Shown: positions 8,413 to 17,062, counted from the first letter of the stretch. The stretch is 64,000 nucleotides of DNA from Marinobacterium litorale DSM 23545 (GCF_000428985.1 NZ_AUAZ01000010.1:62001-126000); one strand, 5' to 3'. The notes: generated by a model not told the origin, from the sequence alone. Program-made: numbers and translations.

Positions 8413-9267
8413 TTACAGCTCCTTCTTGATGTTGATGAAACGGAACATGATGCTGAGCATGATCAGGACGGTGATCAGCAACACCACCGCACCCGCCGCA
8501 GCGGCCGGATATTGCAGCAGCGATATCTCATTACGGATCAGTACACCGACCGAGGCGCTCAGGCCGCCACTCATCAGACTCACGGTGATGAAGTCCCCCA
8601 TGACCAGCGTCACGACAAAAATAGAGCCGATGGCGATGCCCGATTTACACAGAGGCACAACGACCTGAAAAATGGTCTGGAAGGCGCTGGCGCCGGCATC
8701 GATGGAGGCTTCGATCAGGTTACGGTCGATCCGCATCATGGAGTTGAAGATCGGCACCACCATGAACAGGGTGTAGAGGTGAACGAATGCCAGCACCACG
8801 GCAAAGTCACTGTAGAGCAGCCATTCGATGGGGGCGTCGATCAGGTTGATCTCCTGGAGTGTGGAGTTAACCAGCCCGTTGCGTCCAAGCAGCGGAATCC
8901 AGGAGATCATGCGAATGATGTTGGAGGTTAAGAAAGGGACGGTGCAGAGCACAAACAGCACCCCCTGCAGCAAAGGGCTGCGAATATAAAAGGCCAGATA
9001 GTAGGCCACGGTGAAGCCCAGTGTCAGCGTAATCGCCCAGGTGGTAATGGCGTAGAAGAAAGTCTTCAGATAGGCGCTCAGGGTAACGCTGGAGGTGAGC
9101 AGGAATTCATAGTTCTCGAATATGAAGTCCGGTATCAGCTGGTAGGCATTAAAATCCCAGAAACTGACAATCACGATTGTCGCCACGGGAAACAGCAAAA
9201 ACAGCAGAATCACCAGTGCCAGGGGGGTCACCTGCAGGTAACTGGGATTGGCGGTCAGAAAACGCAT
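8413..9267 (-). CDS. ABC transporter permease, PotB type
   Basis: 284 residues, six predicted helices, with the coupling loop EASIDAGASAFQTIFQVVVPL near residue 190. The ATG at 9267 follows GGAGAGAG. It is the third gene of the leftward operon (ATPase, binding protein, PotB-type, PotC-type, racemase). A stem-loop lies just upstream, separating it from the binding-protein gene, which usually lets the binding protein be made in excess. Confidence 0.9.
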   Translation of the reverse strand: MRFLTANPSYLQVTPLALVILLFLLFPVATIVIVSFWDFNAYQLIPDFIFENYEFLLTSSVTLSAYLKTFFYAITTWAITLTLGFTVAYYLAFYIRSPLLQGVLFVLCTVPFLTSNIIRMISWIPLLGRNGLVNSTLQEINLIDAPIEWLLYSDFAVVLAFVHLYTLFMVVPIFNSMMRIDRNLIEASIDAGASAFQTIFQVVVPLCKSGIAIGSIFVVTLVMGDFITVSLMSGGLSASVGVLIRNEISLLQYPAAAAGAVVLLITVLIMLSIMFRFINIKKEL

Positions 9268-9292
9268 CGAAAACTCTCTCCGGAAAGCGGCT

Positions 9293-9312
9293 GGGGGCGA
9301 AGCGTCGCCCCC
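9293..9312 (-). terminator. Intra-operon stem-loop after the binding-protein gene
   Basis: GGGGGCGA (9293-9300) and its complement (9305-9312) make a perfect 8-bp GC-rich stem with a 4-nt loop in the 65-bp gap between the binding-protein gene and the permeases. Leftward transcription has no U-tract after it, so it more likely protects the 3' end of the upstream mRNA than stops all transcription. Confidence 0.55.
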
Positions 9313-9332
9313 TTTTAATCATCGGTACGCGG

Positions 9333-10673
9333 TTAGGACGCGATAAACTCGTTCCACTTGCGAACCATGTATTTATTTTCATCCATGACGGAGTTCCAGC
9401 AGGCGACAGAGCCCATGCGATCCCAGTAGGAGCCGCCATCACGCACGGCACCGGCCGTTTCCATCACCTTGCCATCCGGGCTGAGGATATTGCCCTGGGC
9501 TTCTTTTCCTTCGATCCAGTAACCCCACTCGTCTTCGCTCATATACTGCTTGGAGGTGGACGGCGCGGCGGAATAGTAGCCTTGACGGTTCAGGTAGGCC
9601 CCGACCCAACCGGAGAGGTACCAGTCGATATACTCGTAGGCTGCATCCAGCTCCAGGCCAGACAGGTGCTTGGCCAGGCCAATACCGCCGCCCCAGGCAC
9701 GGTAACCCTCCTCCAGTGGCTGGTATTTGCACGCGATGCCTTTGGCGCGAACCGCAGCAACTGCCGGTGACCACATGGACTGGATCACCACCTCGCCGGA
9801 GGACATCAGGTTGACCGACTCATCGAAGCTCTTCCAGAAAGCGCGGAACTGACCATCGGCTTTGGCAGCCTTGAGGATCTCGATGGTGGCGTCGATCTCT
9901 TCGCGGGTCATGTTGCCCTTATTGGCGTACTGAATCTCACCCATGGATTCGCAGATCATCGCCGCATCCATAATGCCGATGGAGGGGATGTTCAGGATCG
10001 AGGTCTTGCCCCTGAATGCAGGGTCCATGATATCGCGCCAGTTGGTGATCGGGCGGCCCACCAGATCCGGACGGATGCCCAGCGTATCCGCGTTGTAGAT
10101 GGTTGGGATCAGGGTCATCCAGTCAGTGGGTTCATCGGCGAAACGAACCGAGTCTTTACCTTCAACAAAGCCCACGGTGTGCGGCGCGGTGCCCTGTGCG
10201 ATTTCGGAATCCTCGTTCAGCTTGCCGGTGATAAACAGCTGAGAGATCTTGTCGAAGTTTTTAAGGCGCGAGGTGTTCATCGGCTGCATGGTGCCGGCCG
10301 GAAAGGTCTTCTTGCAGATCCAGTACTCGATATCGGCGATATCGAAAGAGCGTGGCTGAGTCACCACACGCTGAGCCACGGCGTCGGAATCCAGTGCCGT
10401 CAGCTCCAGGTTGATACCCAGGTCTTCTTTGGCCTTTTGAGCGATGGCGTTGAGGTTGGACACCCCGGTACCGAACTGTCTGAGGGTGACGTTTTTAATG
10501 TTCTGGGCCCAGATCATCGGGAAGCCGGTGATGACACCGGAACCCAGTGCGGCCCCACCAACGGCGCTGGCGGTTTTGAGAAAGCCGCGACGGCTCATCC
10601 CGCTTGGCTTTTCCTGATTATCGGTACTGGCGCTCACAGTGTCCTTAAGATCTTTCTTGTCGTCGAAACTCAT
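9333..10673 (-). CDS. TAT-exported solute-binding protein, PotD type
   Basis: 446 residues from ATG 10673 (GGAG 8 bp upstream; the longer reading to 10700 lacks a site). An unusually long N-terminus leads to a twin-arginine signal, SRRGFLKTASAVGG, near residue 26 and an Ala-rich hydrophobic core. The mature part belongs to the polyamine-type extracellular binding family (ALDSDAVAQRVV, DWMTLIPTIYNADTLGI, ESVNLMSSGEVVIQSMWSPAV). TAT export of a binding protein means it folds before export. It captures the ligand for the permease pair. The substrate is not identifiable; polyamine is only the family default. Confidence 0.88.
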   Translation of the reverse strand: MSFDDKKDLKDTVSASTDNQEKPSGMSRRGFLKTASAVGGAALGSGVITGFPMIWAQNIKNVTLRQFGTGVSNLNAIAQKAKEDLGINLELTALDSDAVAQRVVTQPRSFDIADIEYWICKKTFPAGTMQPMNTSRLKNFDKISQLFITGKLNEDSEIAQGTAPHTVGFVEGKDSVRFADEPTDWMTLIPTIYNADTLGIRPDLVGRPITNWRDIMDPAFRGKTSILNIPSIGIMDAAMICESMGEIQYANKGNMTREEIDATIEILKAAKADGQFRAFWKSFDESVNLMSSGEVVIQSMWSPAVAAVRAKGIACKYQPLEEGYRAWGGGIGLAKHLSGLELDAAYEYIDWYLSGWVGAYLNRQGYYSAAPSTSKQYMSEDEWGYWIEGKEAQGNILSPDGKVMETAGAVRDGGSYWDRMGSVACWNSVMDENKYMVRKWNEFIAS

Positions 10674-10700
10674 GGTCGATCTCCAGTTGGTTAATCTCAA

Positions 10701-11792
10701 TCAAAGGCCGGGTGCGATATCGCTGCCGGGCCGCAATGGGTTCAAGTCGGTATGGCGCCAACCTACAAAAGCCTGGTCGCCGGCGTTTAACGGTGCCGCC
10801 AGATAGTCGGCGTCACTCTGGAACACGGAGAGGCCCAGGCCATCGCTGAACTGACCTCGAAGGTGCACATAGCTGCCCTGGTACTCCACCGACTCCACCC
10901 GCATCGGGTCGGGTTGGGCGGACTCGAAGGGCTGTGGGCTGATCTGGATCCGGTCGCAACGCAGTGAAACCGCTGCCTTATTGTCGGTATCGCCTAACGG
11001 GGTCGATTCCAGCCTGATCAGACGTTCGTCACCGGTGGTGAGGCCCGAATCGGTCAGTGTGCCCTCAATGATGTTGTGGCCGCCGATAAAGCTGGCGACG
11101 AAGGCGGTACTGGGGCGGCTGAAGATGCCGATGGGTTTATCCACCTGTTCGATATAGCCGTTGTTCATCACCACCACCTGATCGGCCAGGGCGAAGGCTT
11201 CCTCCTGGGAGTGGGTAACGTGGATAAAGGTGATACCCAGCTGTTGCTGAATTCGTTTCAGCTCCGCCCGCATGCGGGTGCGCAGAAACGGATCGAGCGC
11301 GGAGAGCGGCTCATCCAGCAGAATGACCTCAGGCTGATTGATCAGGGCGCGGGCCAGCGCTACGCGTTGCTGCTGACCACCGGATAGCTGTTCAGGGAAA
11401 GCCTCAAAAAAGCTCTCCATATTGACCAGCTTGAGCATCTCCAGCGCGCGTGAATGGCGCTCTTGTCTGGATACACCGGCGATCTTGAGACTGAAGGCCA
11501 CGTTATCCAGGCTGTTCAGATGCGGAAAAAGCGCATAGTTCTGAAACATCAGCGCCGTGCCCCGTTTGCGTGGGGGCAGGGTGGTCACGTTGCGATTATT
11601 CAGCAGGATATCGCCTTCGCTGACGCTCTCATGGCCGGCAATCATGCGCAGCGTTGTGGATTTCCCGCACCCACTGGGGCCAAGGAGGCAGCAGTAGGAG
11701 CCTCCCTCGATATGAAGGTCGATATTGCGTACGGCAGTACTCTCCCCGTAACGCTTCACGACCCCGACCAGTTCCACAGATCCTTTCTTCAT
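10701..11792 (-). CDS. ABC transporter ATPase, PotA type
   Basis: 363 residues from ATG 11792; the TTG at 11804 is less likely. Walker A GPSGCGKST is near residue 40, the LSGGQQQR signature near 138, Walker B VILLDEPLSALD near 158, the H-loop THSQEE near 195, and a C-terminal TOBE-like domain from about 280. It is the first gene of the five-gene importer operon and powers uptake. Two copies of the GntR operator lie directly before its start codon, and no clear ribosome site is visible there, so repressor binding would cover transcription or translation initiation. Confidence 0.92.
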   Translation of the reverse strand: MKKGSVELVGVVKRYGESTAVRNIDLHIEGGSYCCLLGPSGCGKSTTLRMIAGHESVSEGDILLNNRNVTTLPPRKRGTALMFQNYALFPHLNSLDNVAFSLKIAGVSRQERHSRALEMLKLVNMESFFEAFPEQLSGGQQQRVALARALINQPEVILLDEPLSALDPFLRTRMRAELKRIQQQLGITFIHVTHSQEEAFALADQVVVMNNGYIEQVDKPIGIFSRPSTAFVASFIGGHNIIEGTLTDSGLTTGDERLIRLESTPLGDTDNKAAVSLRCDRIQISPQPFESAQPDPMRVESVEYQGSYVHLRGQFSDGLGLSVFQSDADYLAAPLNAGDQAFVGWRHTDLNPLRPGSDIAPGL

Positions 11793-11793
11793 A

Positions 11794-11805
11794 ACTGTTA
11801 GCAAT
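11794..11805. promoter_or_regulatory. GntR operator copy 1
   Basis: ACTGTTAGCAAT, one base from the other two copies. It begins one base upstream of the ATPase ATG. Confidence 0.6.
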
Positions 11806-11810
11806 CCAAA

Positions 11811-11822
11811 ATTGTTAGCAAT
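11811..11822. promoter_or_regulatory. GntR operator copy 2
   Basis: ATTGTTAGCAAT, an interrupted palindrome (ATTG...CAAT). It begins exactly 17 bp from copy 1. Confidence 0.65.
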
Positions 11823-12069
11823 TTATCTGTAATAGTTTGCCATTGCCGTGCCAGCTTTTCGGGGAGCCTCTTAAATCTCTATTTCCGGCGGAGAAATATC
11901 CGGAGTGAACCGAATAGCTGTCCGATTAGTCAGGATTTATAGGGGTTTTCACCGGTTTTTCGCTCTTTTTGCGCACCTTTTGGGTGCGTAATGCGGATCA
12001 ATGGTGCATCAATGCGCGATGTGTCGCGTTGCGGAAAATGCACTTCAGGGCTGTATTCAATCGGTATAT

Positions 12070-12081
12070 ATTGTTAGCAAT
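12070..12081. promoter_or_regulatory. GntR operator copy 3
   Basis: ATTGTTAGCAAT, identical to copy 2, ending 15 bp before the gntR ATG. This suggests autorepression. Confidence 0.65.
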
Positions 12082-12096
12082 TGTTGAGGGGTTTTT

Positions 12097-12792
12097 ATGA
12101 GTACGCGTGCGCAGAGTGAGATTCAGCGGATAGTCGAGCGGTTGGGAAGTGCGATTGCCGAGCATCGGTTGCCCCCGGGGACCCGGTTGGTTGAGGCGAA
12201 ACTGGTAGAGGTTCTGGGTGCCAATCGGAATCACGTGCGGGCGGCGCTGCAAAAGCTGGCATCCGAGTACAAAGTGGTTTCGATTATTCCTAACCGGGGG
12301 GCGTGTGTGGCTCAGCCCACTGTGAAAGAGGCACGGGACGTGTTTTCTGCGCGCATCGTGATCGAACGGGCCATCGTTGATCAGGCGATCGAGAATCTCA
12401 ATGCGAAAAACCGTCACCGGTTACTTAAACAGCTCGAGAAGGAAAATGATGCAATTCAGCGGGGTGAGCGCCAGGAGATGATTCGTGAGTCCGGCAATTT
12501 TCACCGTGTGCTGGCGCAGATAGCCGGCAACGATGTACTGGACGAGCTGTTGGCGGGGCTTATCACCCGCACATCATTGATTATAGCGCTCTATCAGGAG
12601 ACGCCTAACGTGCAGTGCTCCATCGAGGAGCATCAGGCGCTGGTGGACGCGGTTCTGGCTCAGGATCGCGCCCGGGCGACGCAGCTGATGGACGCTCACA
12701 TGGGCAATATTCAGCGCTATTTACTGCTGGATGAAAGACCGAAAGAGGTGGATCTGCAGGCAGCGCTACAGGAGGGCGAAGCGCTGGGTTGA
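12097..12792 (+). CDS. GntR-family transcriptional regulator with FCD domain
   Basis: 231 residues: an N-terminal winged helix-turn-helix (about 8-75, GTRLVEAKLVEVLGANRNHV then ALQKLASE) and an FCD ligand domain (about 85-215) with His positions FHRVLAQIAGN, EHQALVDAV and DAHMGNI that commonly bind metal and ligand. A GAGGGG site precedes ATG. It is divergent from the ABC importer and shares a control region with three operator copies, so it most likely represses both itself and the importer until substrate is present. Confidence 0.9.
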   Translation: MSTRAQSEIQRIVERLGSAIAEHRLPPGTRLVEAKLVEVLGANRNHVRAALQKLASEYKVVSIIPNRGACVAQPTVKEARDVFSARIVIERAIVDQAIENLNAKNRHRLLKQLEKENDAIQRGERQEMIRESGNFHRVLAQIAGNDVLDELLAGLITRTSLIIALYQETPNVQCSIEEHQALVDAVLAQDRARATQLMDAHMGNIQRYLLLDERPKEVDLQAALQEGEALG

Positions 12793-12844
12793 AGCGGTGT
12801 CAAATCGATCTATTGGTGCTAGACTCGACCGATTGTTTGCATCG

Positions 12845-14140
12845 ATGCAAGATGAGCCAATGGACAAAAAGGATTTTTGTGGCGACTGCCACCTGTCGGG
12901 GAGCGTGTTTGAGAGCATGACAGATGCTGTCTATCTCATTGACCCCCACAGCTCCCGTGTTGTTGACGCCAATCGGGCTGCGTATGAGTCCCTCGGGATG
13001 ACGCGCAACGAGGTGGTCGACCAGAGTGTGTTGAGCCTTAACAAAGACGTGATCGGGCTGGATCAGTGGCAGGCGATCGCCGCTGAAATCCTCAAGAAAG
13101 GCGGTTTTACCTTTGCCGGCCGCCATAAACGCAAGGATGGCAGCGATTTTCCCGTCGAAATAGTGACCGATGTGACCGAGATCGGTGGTCAGACACTGTT
13201 GCTGTCCGTAGCCCGGGACATGAGCCATTACGAACGCCACCGTGACTATCTTACCGATAACGATCATATCCGTACGCTGCTGTTGAATGAGTCCAGTGAT
13301 GGCCTTTGGGACTGGAACGTCGTCGATAACACCCTGTTTCTCAGCCGCCAGTGGTTTCGCATGCTGGGCTACGGGCCCAACGAAATTGAGCACCCGACGC
13401 TGGATACCTGGCGAGACTCCGTGCATCCGGACGACCTGGAGCGGGTAGTTGGCTTGCTTCAATCCCATATGCAGGGCAAAACCTCCCGCTATGAAGCGAA
13501 GTATCGGCTGCGCAGCCGGGATGGAAGCTATCGCTGGGTGCATGATCGCGGCTCTGTTGCAGAGCGTGATGACCAGGGCCATGCGTGCCGCGTGATTGGT
13601 CTGGTGCTCGATATCACTGAATCACAGCAGTATGCGGAGCAGCTGCTACGGCACTCCCGTCACGATGATCTCACCGGTCTGCATAACCGGCGCGCCGGTT
13701 ATGAGTTGTTTGAGACCTACCTGGCGCAAAGTCGCGAGCGCGGAGCCACGTTGCAGGTCGTGATGTTCGATCTGGACCACTTCAAACGACTGAACGATCT
13801 GCATGGTCACCAGAACGGCGACCGGGCGATCCAGCATTTTGCCCAAATACTTCAGGGCGAGCTGCGCGAATCGGATCTGTTTTTCCGCTGGGGTGGCGAA
13901 GAGTTTCTGCTGTTGCTTCCGGAGACCGGCCGTGTCGATGCAGTGGCGCTGGTGCGTCGTCTTCTAAACTGTTTTTCAGAGAGCCGGTTTGTCAGCGATA
14001 ACGGCGAAACCATTCAGCTCACCTGCAGTGCCGGCATTGCCAGCTATCCTCAGGAGGGCGACTCGATACGCGCCTTGGTCAGTGCCGCTGACAAGGCGAT
14101 GTATCGCGCCAAGCAGGCGGGCCGAAACCGGGTCGCCTGA
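12845..14140 (+). CDS. PAS-PAS-GGDEF diguanylate cyclase
   Basis: 431 residues if it starts at ATG 12845; ATG 12860, with a weak GATGAG site, is the alternative. The upstream frame overlaps gntR and is not protein-like. Two PAS domains (about 20-125 and 140-255) precede a GGDEF domain with GGEEF at about 350, an active cyclase signature, and the inhibitory RESD motif exactly five residues before it, so product feedback is expected. There is no transmembrane segment, so it is a cytosolic sensor. N-terminal FCGDC has two Cys. It makes c-di-GMP from two GTP. Confidence 0.9.
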   Translation: MQDEPMDKKDFCGDCHLSGSVFESMTDAVYLIDPHSSRVVDANRAAYESLGMTRNEVVDQSVLSLNKDVIGLDQWQAIAAEILKKGGFTFAGRHKRKDGSDFPVEIVTDVTEIGGQTLLLSVARDMSHYERHRDYLTDNDHIRTLLLNESSDGLWDWNVVDNTLFLSRQWFRMLGYGPNEIEHPTLDTWRDSVHPDDLERVVGLLQSHMQGKTSRYEAKYRLRSRDGSYRWVHDRGSVAERDDQGHACRVIGLVLDITESQQYAEQLLRHSRHDDLTGLHNRRAGYELFETYLAQSRERGATLQVVMFDLDHFKRLNDLHGHQNGDRAIQHFAQILQGELRESDLFFRWGGEEFLLLLPETGRVDAVALVRRLLNCFSESRFVSDNGETIQLTCSAGIASYPQEGDSIRALVSAADKAMYRAKQAGRNRVA

Positions 14141-14250
14141 GTCACCGCTTCAAGGTCCGTATATCCACACCTAAAGAACCATGGTTTTGACCCTTTCGTG
14201 CAGGAGGGGCGGTACCTGCGTTCGTATAAAATCTCGGTAACTGAATTTAA

Positions 14251-14667
14251 CTGGAGACGGACAGCGAAGCCGCTCGTGCCGGGGAGTACGGGCGGGGCTT
14301 TTCGGTTGTTGCCGATGAGGTCCGCAGTCTTGCTGCTCGCAGCGCTGAAGCTGCCGGACGCACCGCTGCTTTGATTCAGGCGTCTAACGAGCGCACATTG
14401 CGGGGGATGGAGTTGACCGGCAGCACGGCCGACGCGCTGGAGAAGATCGTGGTTGGGGCCGTTGAGGTCTCATCCCTGGTGGCAGAGATCGCCACGGCGG
14501 CTCAGGAGCAGGCCGAGGCGATCGAGCAGGTCAGCATCGGGCTGGAGCAGATCGATGAAGTGACACAGCGCAACAGCGGGGGTGCCGAGGAGTGCTCGGA
14601 AGCGGCTTCCAAAATGACGGCTCAGGCGGGGAATCTTGCCGGATTAATGTCCCGTTTTCAGGTCTGA
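14251..14667 (+). pseudogene. Decayed C-terminal fragment of a chemoreceptor (MCP)
   Basis: Reading from 14266 gives EAARAGEYGRGFSVVADEV and continues through the second half of the MCP signalling helix to a stop at 14665. The frame is closed by a stop at 14248 and the residues before EAARAGE (LETDS) are not those of a receptor, so sensor, membrane and first-half helix are gone. A 98-residue open frame from ATG 14371 remains but is unlikely to work alone. It is a remnant of a deletion or rearrangement next to the PAS-GGDEF gene. Confidence 0.85.
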
Positions 14668-14687
14668 GGCGGACCGCCAGTCGCTAA

Positions 14688-14726
14688 GGAAAGTCCGCTA
14701 CCCATGTTAACCGGTAGCGGCTTTCC
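14688..14726. terminator. Hairpin between MCP remnant and trpG
   Basis: GGAAAGTCCGCTACC (14688-14702) pairs with GGTAGCGGCTTTCC (14713-14726) with one bulge. It lies at the end of the convergent trpG gene and the MCP fragment. No strong U-tract; probable terminator or mRNA end. Confidence 0.55.
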
Positions 14727-14742
14727 AAACGGTAGAGCAGAC

Positions 14743-15405
14743 TTAGCGACCGAAAAGGAAATTGCTGATCAGCTCCTTACCCCCCTCGGTGGCAAAGGAT
14801 TCCGGGTGGAACTGGATACCGTGGATCGGATACGCCCGGTGCTTTACGCCCATAATCTCAAAGTCGCCGCCCTGATGAATGCGTGCATGATCGGTGAACG
14901 CCTTTTCCGAAAGATTGCCGACCACCGCCGTCACATCCAGGCATTCGGGTAGCGATTCAGCCTCGGCCATCAACGAGTGATAGCGCATGATCTCCAGCTG
15001 ATCCGGCGTATTGGCGAAAACGCCGGCACCGTTGTGGCTGATTGGGCTGATCTTGCCGTGCATCGGTAGCGGTGCCTTGACGACCTTGCCGCCAAAGACA
15101 TGCACGATGCCCTGCATCCCCAGGCAAACGCCGAGCAGCGGTGTGGTTGGTCCCAGCTCCCGGATCACCTCGGCACAGACCCCGAAGTACTCGGGATCAT
15201 CGGGGGAGCCCGGCCCCGGAGAGATAATCAGTCGATCCGGGTTGGCCGCTCGAATCTCCTCAAGCGTCACTTGGTTATTACGTTTAACGACGATATCAAA
15301 TGACTCTATTTCGCCATTAAGCTTGGCGGTCGAGAGAATTTCACCGATAAACTGATACAGGTTGTAGGTGAAGGAGTCGTAGTTGTCGATGATATAGACC
15401 TTCAT
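14743..15405 (-). CDS. trpG: Anthranilate synthase component II, glutamine amidotransferase
   Basis: 220 residues. It supplies ammonia from glutamine to TrpE. The class I amidotransferase triad is visible: nucleophile Cys in LLGVCLGMQ near residue 93, His-Glu in FHPESFATEGG near 200. The oxyanion segment SPGPGSPDDPEYFG is near 65. The start codon overlaps the trpE stop (ATGA), so the two are translationally coupled. The same subunit type can serve PabB, so a shared role in folate synthesis is possible. It contains no tryptophan residue. Confidence 0.9.
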   Translation of the reverse strand: MKVYIIDNYDSFTYNLYQFIGEILSTAKLNGEIESFDIVVKRNNQVTLEEIRAANPDRLIISPGPGSPDDPEYFGVCAEVIRELGPTTPLLGVCLGMQGIVHVFGGKVVKAPLPMHGKISPISHNGAGVFANTPDQLEIMRYHSLMAEAESLPECLDVTAVVGNLSEKAFTDHARIHQGGDFEIMGVKHRAYPIHGIQFHPESFATEGGKELISNFLFGR

Positions 15406-16790
15406 TCCGCAGGTTCCTTCATGAATGTATCCAGTACCTTCTTGGTGCCGGCGAATTTGCGCCGGATCTCTTCGTATTCATCCTCCGGGTTGGAGTCGTA
15501 CACGTTGCCGCCACAGGTCTGCACGTAGGCTTCTTCACCGTTGGCGAATACGGTGCGGATCGGAATCGCGAAGGTGCAATCGCCGTTAAAGGAGAAGTGA
15601 CCCACAGCGCCGCCGTAGGGGCCGCGGCCGTCCGATTCCAGGTCATCGATGATCTTCATCGCCTCAATCTTCGGCGCGCCGGTCAGTGTGCCGGCCGGGA
15701 AGTTACTCGCCAGCGCCGAGAACATATCTTCGCTTTCAGAGATGATGCCGACAATCTCGCTGGAGATATGCTGCACATGACTGAACCGCTTGATATCCAT
15801 CAGGCTGCGCACCTTGACCGTGCCGAAGCGCGCCACACGGCCGATATCGTTGCGGTGCAGATCGACGATCATATTGTGCTCGGCGATCTCCTTCGGGTCG
15901 TTCAGCAGGGCGCGGGCGTACTGAGTGTCTTCGGCTTCGTCTTTGCCACGCTTGGTGGTGCCCGCCAGCGGGAAGGTTTCCATCTCACCCTGGCGCAGAC
16001 GGAACAGCAGCTCCGGGCTTGCGCCAATCAGCTTCTGATCGCCGAACTTCACGTAGTACATCTGCGGTGAGGGGTTTACCTCGCGCAGCTGCTCGTAGAT
16101 GGCGAGAGTGTCGCCCTCCAGTTTGAAGCGCTTCTTAAAGCCCACCTCGCACTGGAAGATCTTGCCGTCGATGATGTCCTGCTTCACCTTCATAACCGCG
16201 GCCGCATGTTCCGCCTGGCTCATGGTCTCGCCCATAGGCTTAATCACCAGGTCACCGTTGGCCACGGCAGGTTCTGCCAGGATCGACTCGATCAGCTCCA
16301 TGCGGCTGTCGGTATAATAGAAGTAGATAACCTCGCCGGTCATTTTGTCCAGGATCAGACCATCCTTGAACACCCCGAAACGGAACACATCGAACATCTC
16401 GCTGTGCTGCAGGTTCAATGTCGGTTCGAAGTAGTTCATGCAGTCGTAACCGATGTAGCCGGTCAGGCCACCGGCGTACTTCCGCGAGATAATATTCTGG
16501 GGGACAATCTCGCGCAGCAGGTAATAGGGGTTCTCGCTCTCGAAAGTTTCCGTACTGCCATCACGCTGTTCCACGTGCAGTGCGCCTTCGGTGGCATAGA
16601 GCGTCTGCTCCGGGTCAAAGCCGATGATCGAATGGCGCGAGATAAAGCTCTCCTCGCCCAGCGACTCCAGCATGAAGCAGTTATCGAACCGTTTTTCTAT
16701 CTTTTTGAACAGACCGAAGAAATCGATATCCGCAGCCAGAGTCACGTAATGGGGCTTGCGCGGCAGTTCAATGCGGGCGGGCTTTTTCAT
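15402..16790 (-). CDS. trpE: Anthranilate synthase component I
   Basis: 462 residues. It converts chorismate plus ammonia to anthranilate. The N-terminal regulatory motif FMLESLGEE near residue 40 matches the LLES tryptophan feedback region. The catalytic half has IFQCEVGFKKRF near 213, PLAGTTKRG near 275, EHNMIVDLHRNDIGRVA near 308, PAGTLTGAPKIEAM near 365 and CGGNVYDSNPEDEYEE near 430. Ala in PLAGT rather than Lys favours anthranilate over aminodeoxychorismate synthase. It sits in a trpR-trpE-trpG operon, 19 bp after trpR, and contains no Trp residue. Confidence 0.88.
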   Translation of the reverse strand: MKKPARIELPRKPHYVTLAADIDFFGLFKKIEKRFDNCFMLESLGEESFISRHSIIGFDPEQTLYATEGALHVEQRDGSTETFESENPYYLLREIVPQNIISRKYAGGLTGYIGYDCMNYFEPTLNLQHSEMFDVFRFGVFKDGLILDKMTGEVIYFYYTDSRMELIESILAEPAVANGDLVIKPMGETMSQAEHAAAVMKVKQDIIDGKIFQCEVGFKKRFKLEGDTLAIYEQLREVNPSPQMYYVKFGDQKLIGASPELLFRLRQGEMETFPLAGTTKRGKDEAEDTQYARALLNDPKEIAEHNMIVDLHRNDIGRVARFGTVKVRSLMDIKRFSHVQHISSEIVGIISESEDMFSALASNFPAGTLTGAPKIEAMKIIDDLESDGRGPYGGAVGHFSFNGDCTFAIPIRTVFANGEEAYVQTCGGNVYDSNPEDEYEEIRRKFAGTKKVLDTFMKEPAE

Positions 16791-16809
16791 AGAGCAGGTT
16801 GTTCCCGTT

Positions 16810-17052
16810 TCAGGATGTTTCCGATTTCAGGGCACGCGAGCCGCGGGTAACCGTGGCGATACCGACCCCGAGGCGGCGGGCAATTTCACGTTGCGGTACA
16901 CCCTCCTCAAGCAGGCGTAAAATCTGGAGCCGTTTACACACCTCGGTCAACTCCGAAGGGGTCAGCAAGGCTTCCAGCGCCTGTTCCAGGCTTGCCCGAT
17001 CCGGCTGTTGCAGCAGGTGATCGAGCAGCTCATTAATGTAGAGTGTATTCAT
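16810..17052 (-). CDS. trpR: Trp operon repressor homologue
   Basis: 80 residues, shorter than the about 108 of E. coli. It keeps the helix-turn-helix core, LTPSELTEVCKRLQILRLL then PQREIARRLGVGIATVTRGS, which matches TrpR (LGAGIATITRGS). With tryptophan bound, TrpR represses biosynthesis. It is the first gene of trpR-trpE-trpG, so it is likely under its own control; an operator-like palindrome sits directly before the start codon. No Shine-Dalgarno is visible and the predicted start of transcription is at the ATG. A YerC-type regulator is the alternative. Confidence 0.85.
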   Translation of the reverse strand: MNTLYINELLDHLLQQPDRASLEQALEALLTPSELTEVCKRLQILRLLEEGVPQREIARRLGVGIATVTRGSRALKSETS

Positions 17053-17062
17053 GTACTAGTAC
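17053..17062 (-). promoter_or_regulatory. TrpR operator-like palindrome
   Basis: GTACTAGTAC, a perfect 10-bp palindrome with the CTAG centre of trp operators, directly upstream of the trpR ATG and overlapping the predicted -10. The E. coli operator is an 18-bp dyad; this is the short form. Confidence 0.5.

Larger units (their letters stand above)
11793..12096. promoter_or_regulatory. Divergent control region of importer operon and gntR
   Basis: 304 bp between the divergent ATPase and gntR starts, AT-richer than its surroundings. It holds three copies of the 12-bp ATTGTTAGCAAT palindrome (two at the ATPase end, one just before gntR) and a small hairpin CGCACC-TTTT-GGGTGCG near 11975. No coding frame is convincing. 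Confidence 0.7.

Noticed and set aside
12800-13582. 260-residue minus-strand frame
   Set aside because: Antisense to the PAS-PAS-GGDEF gene; no motif.
16206-16850. 214-residue plus-strand frame
   Set aside because: Antisense to trpE; no family features.
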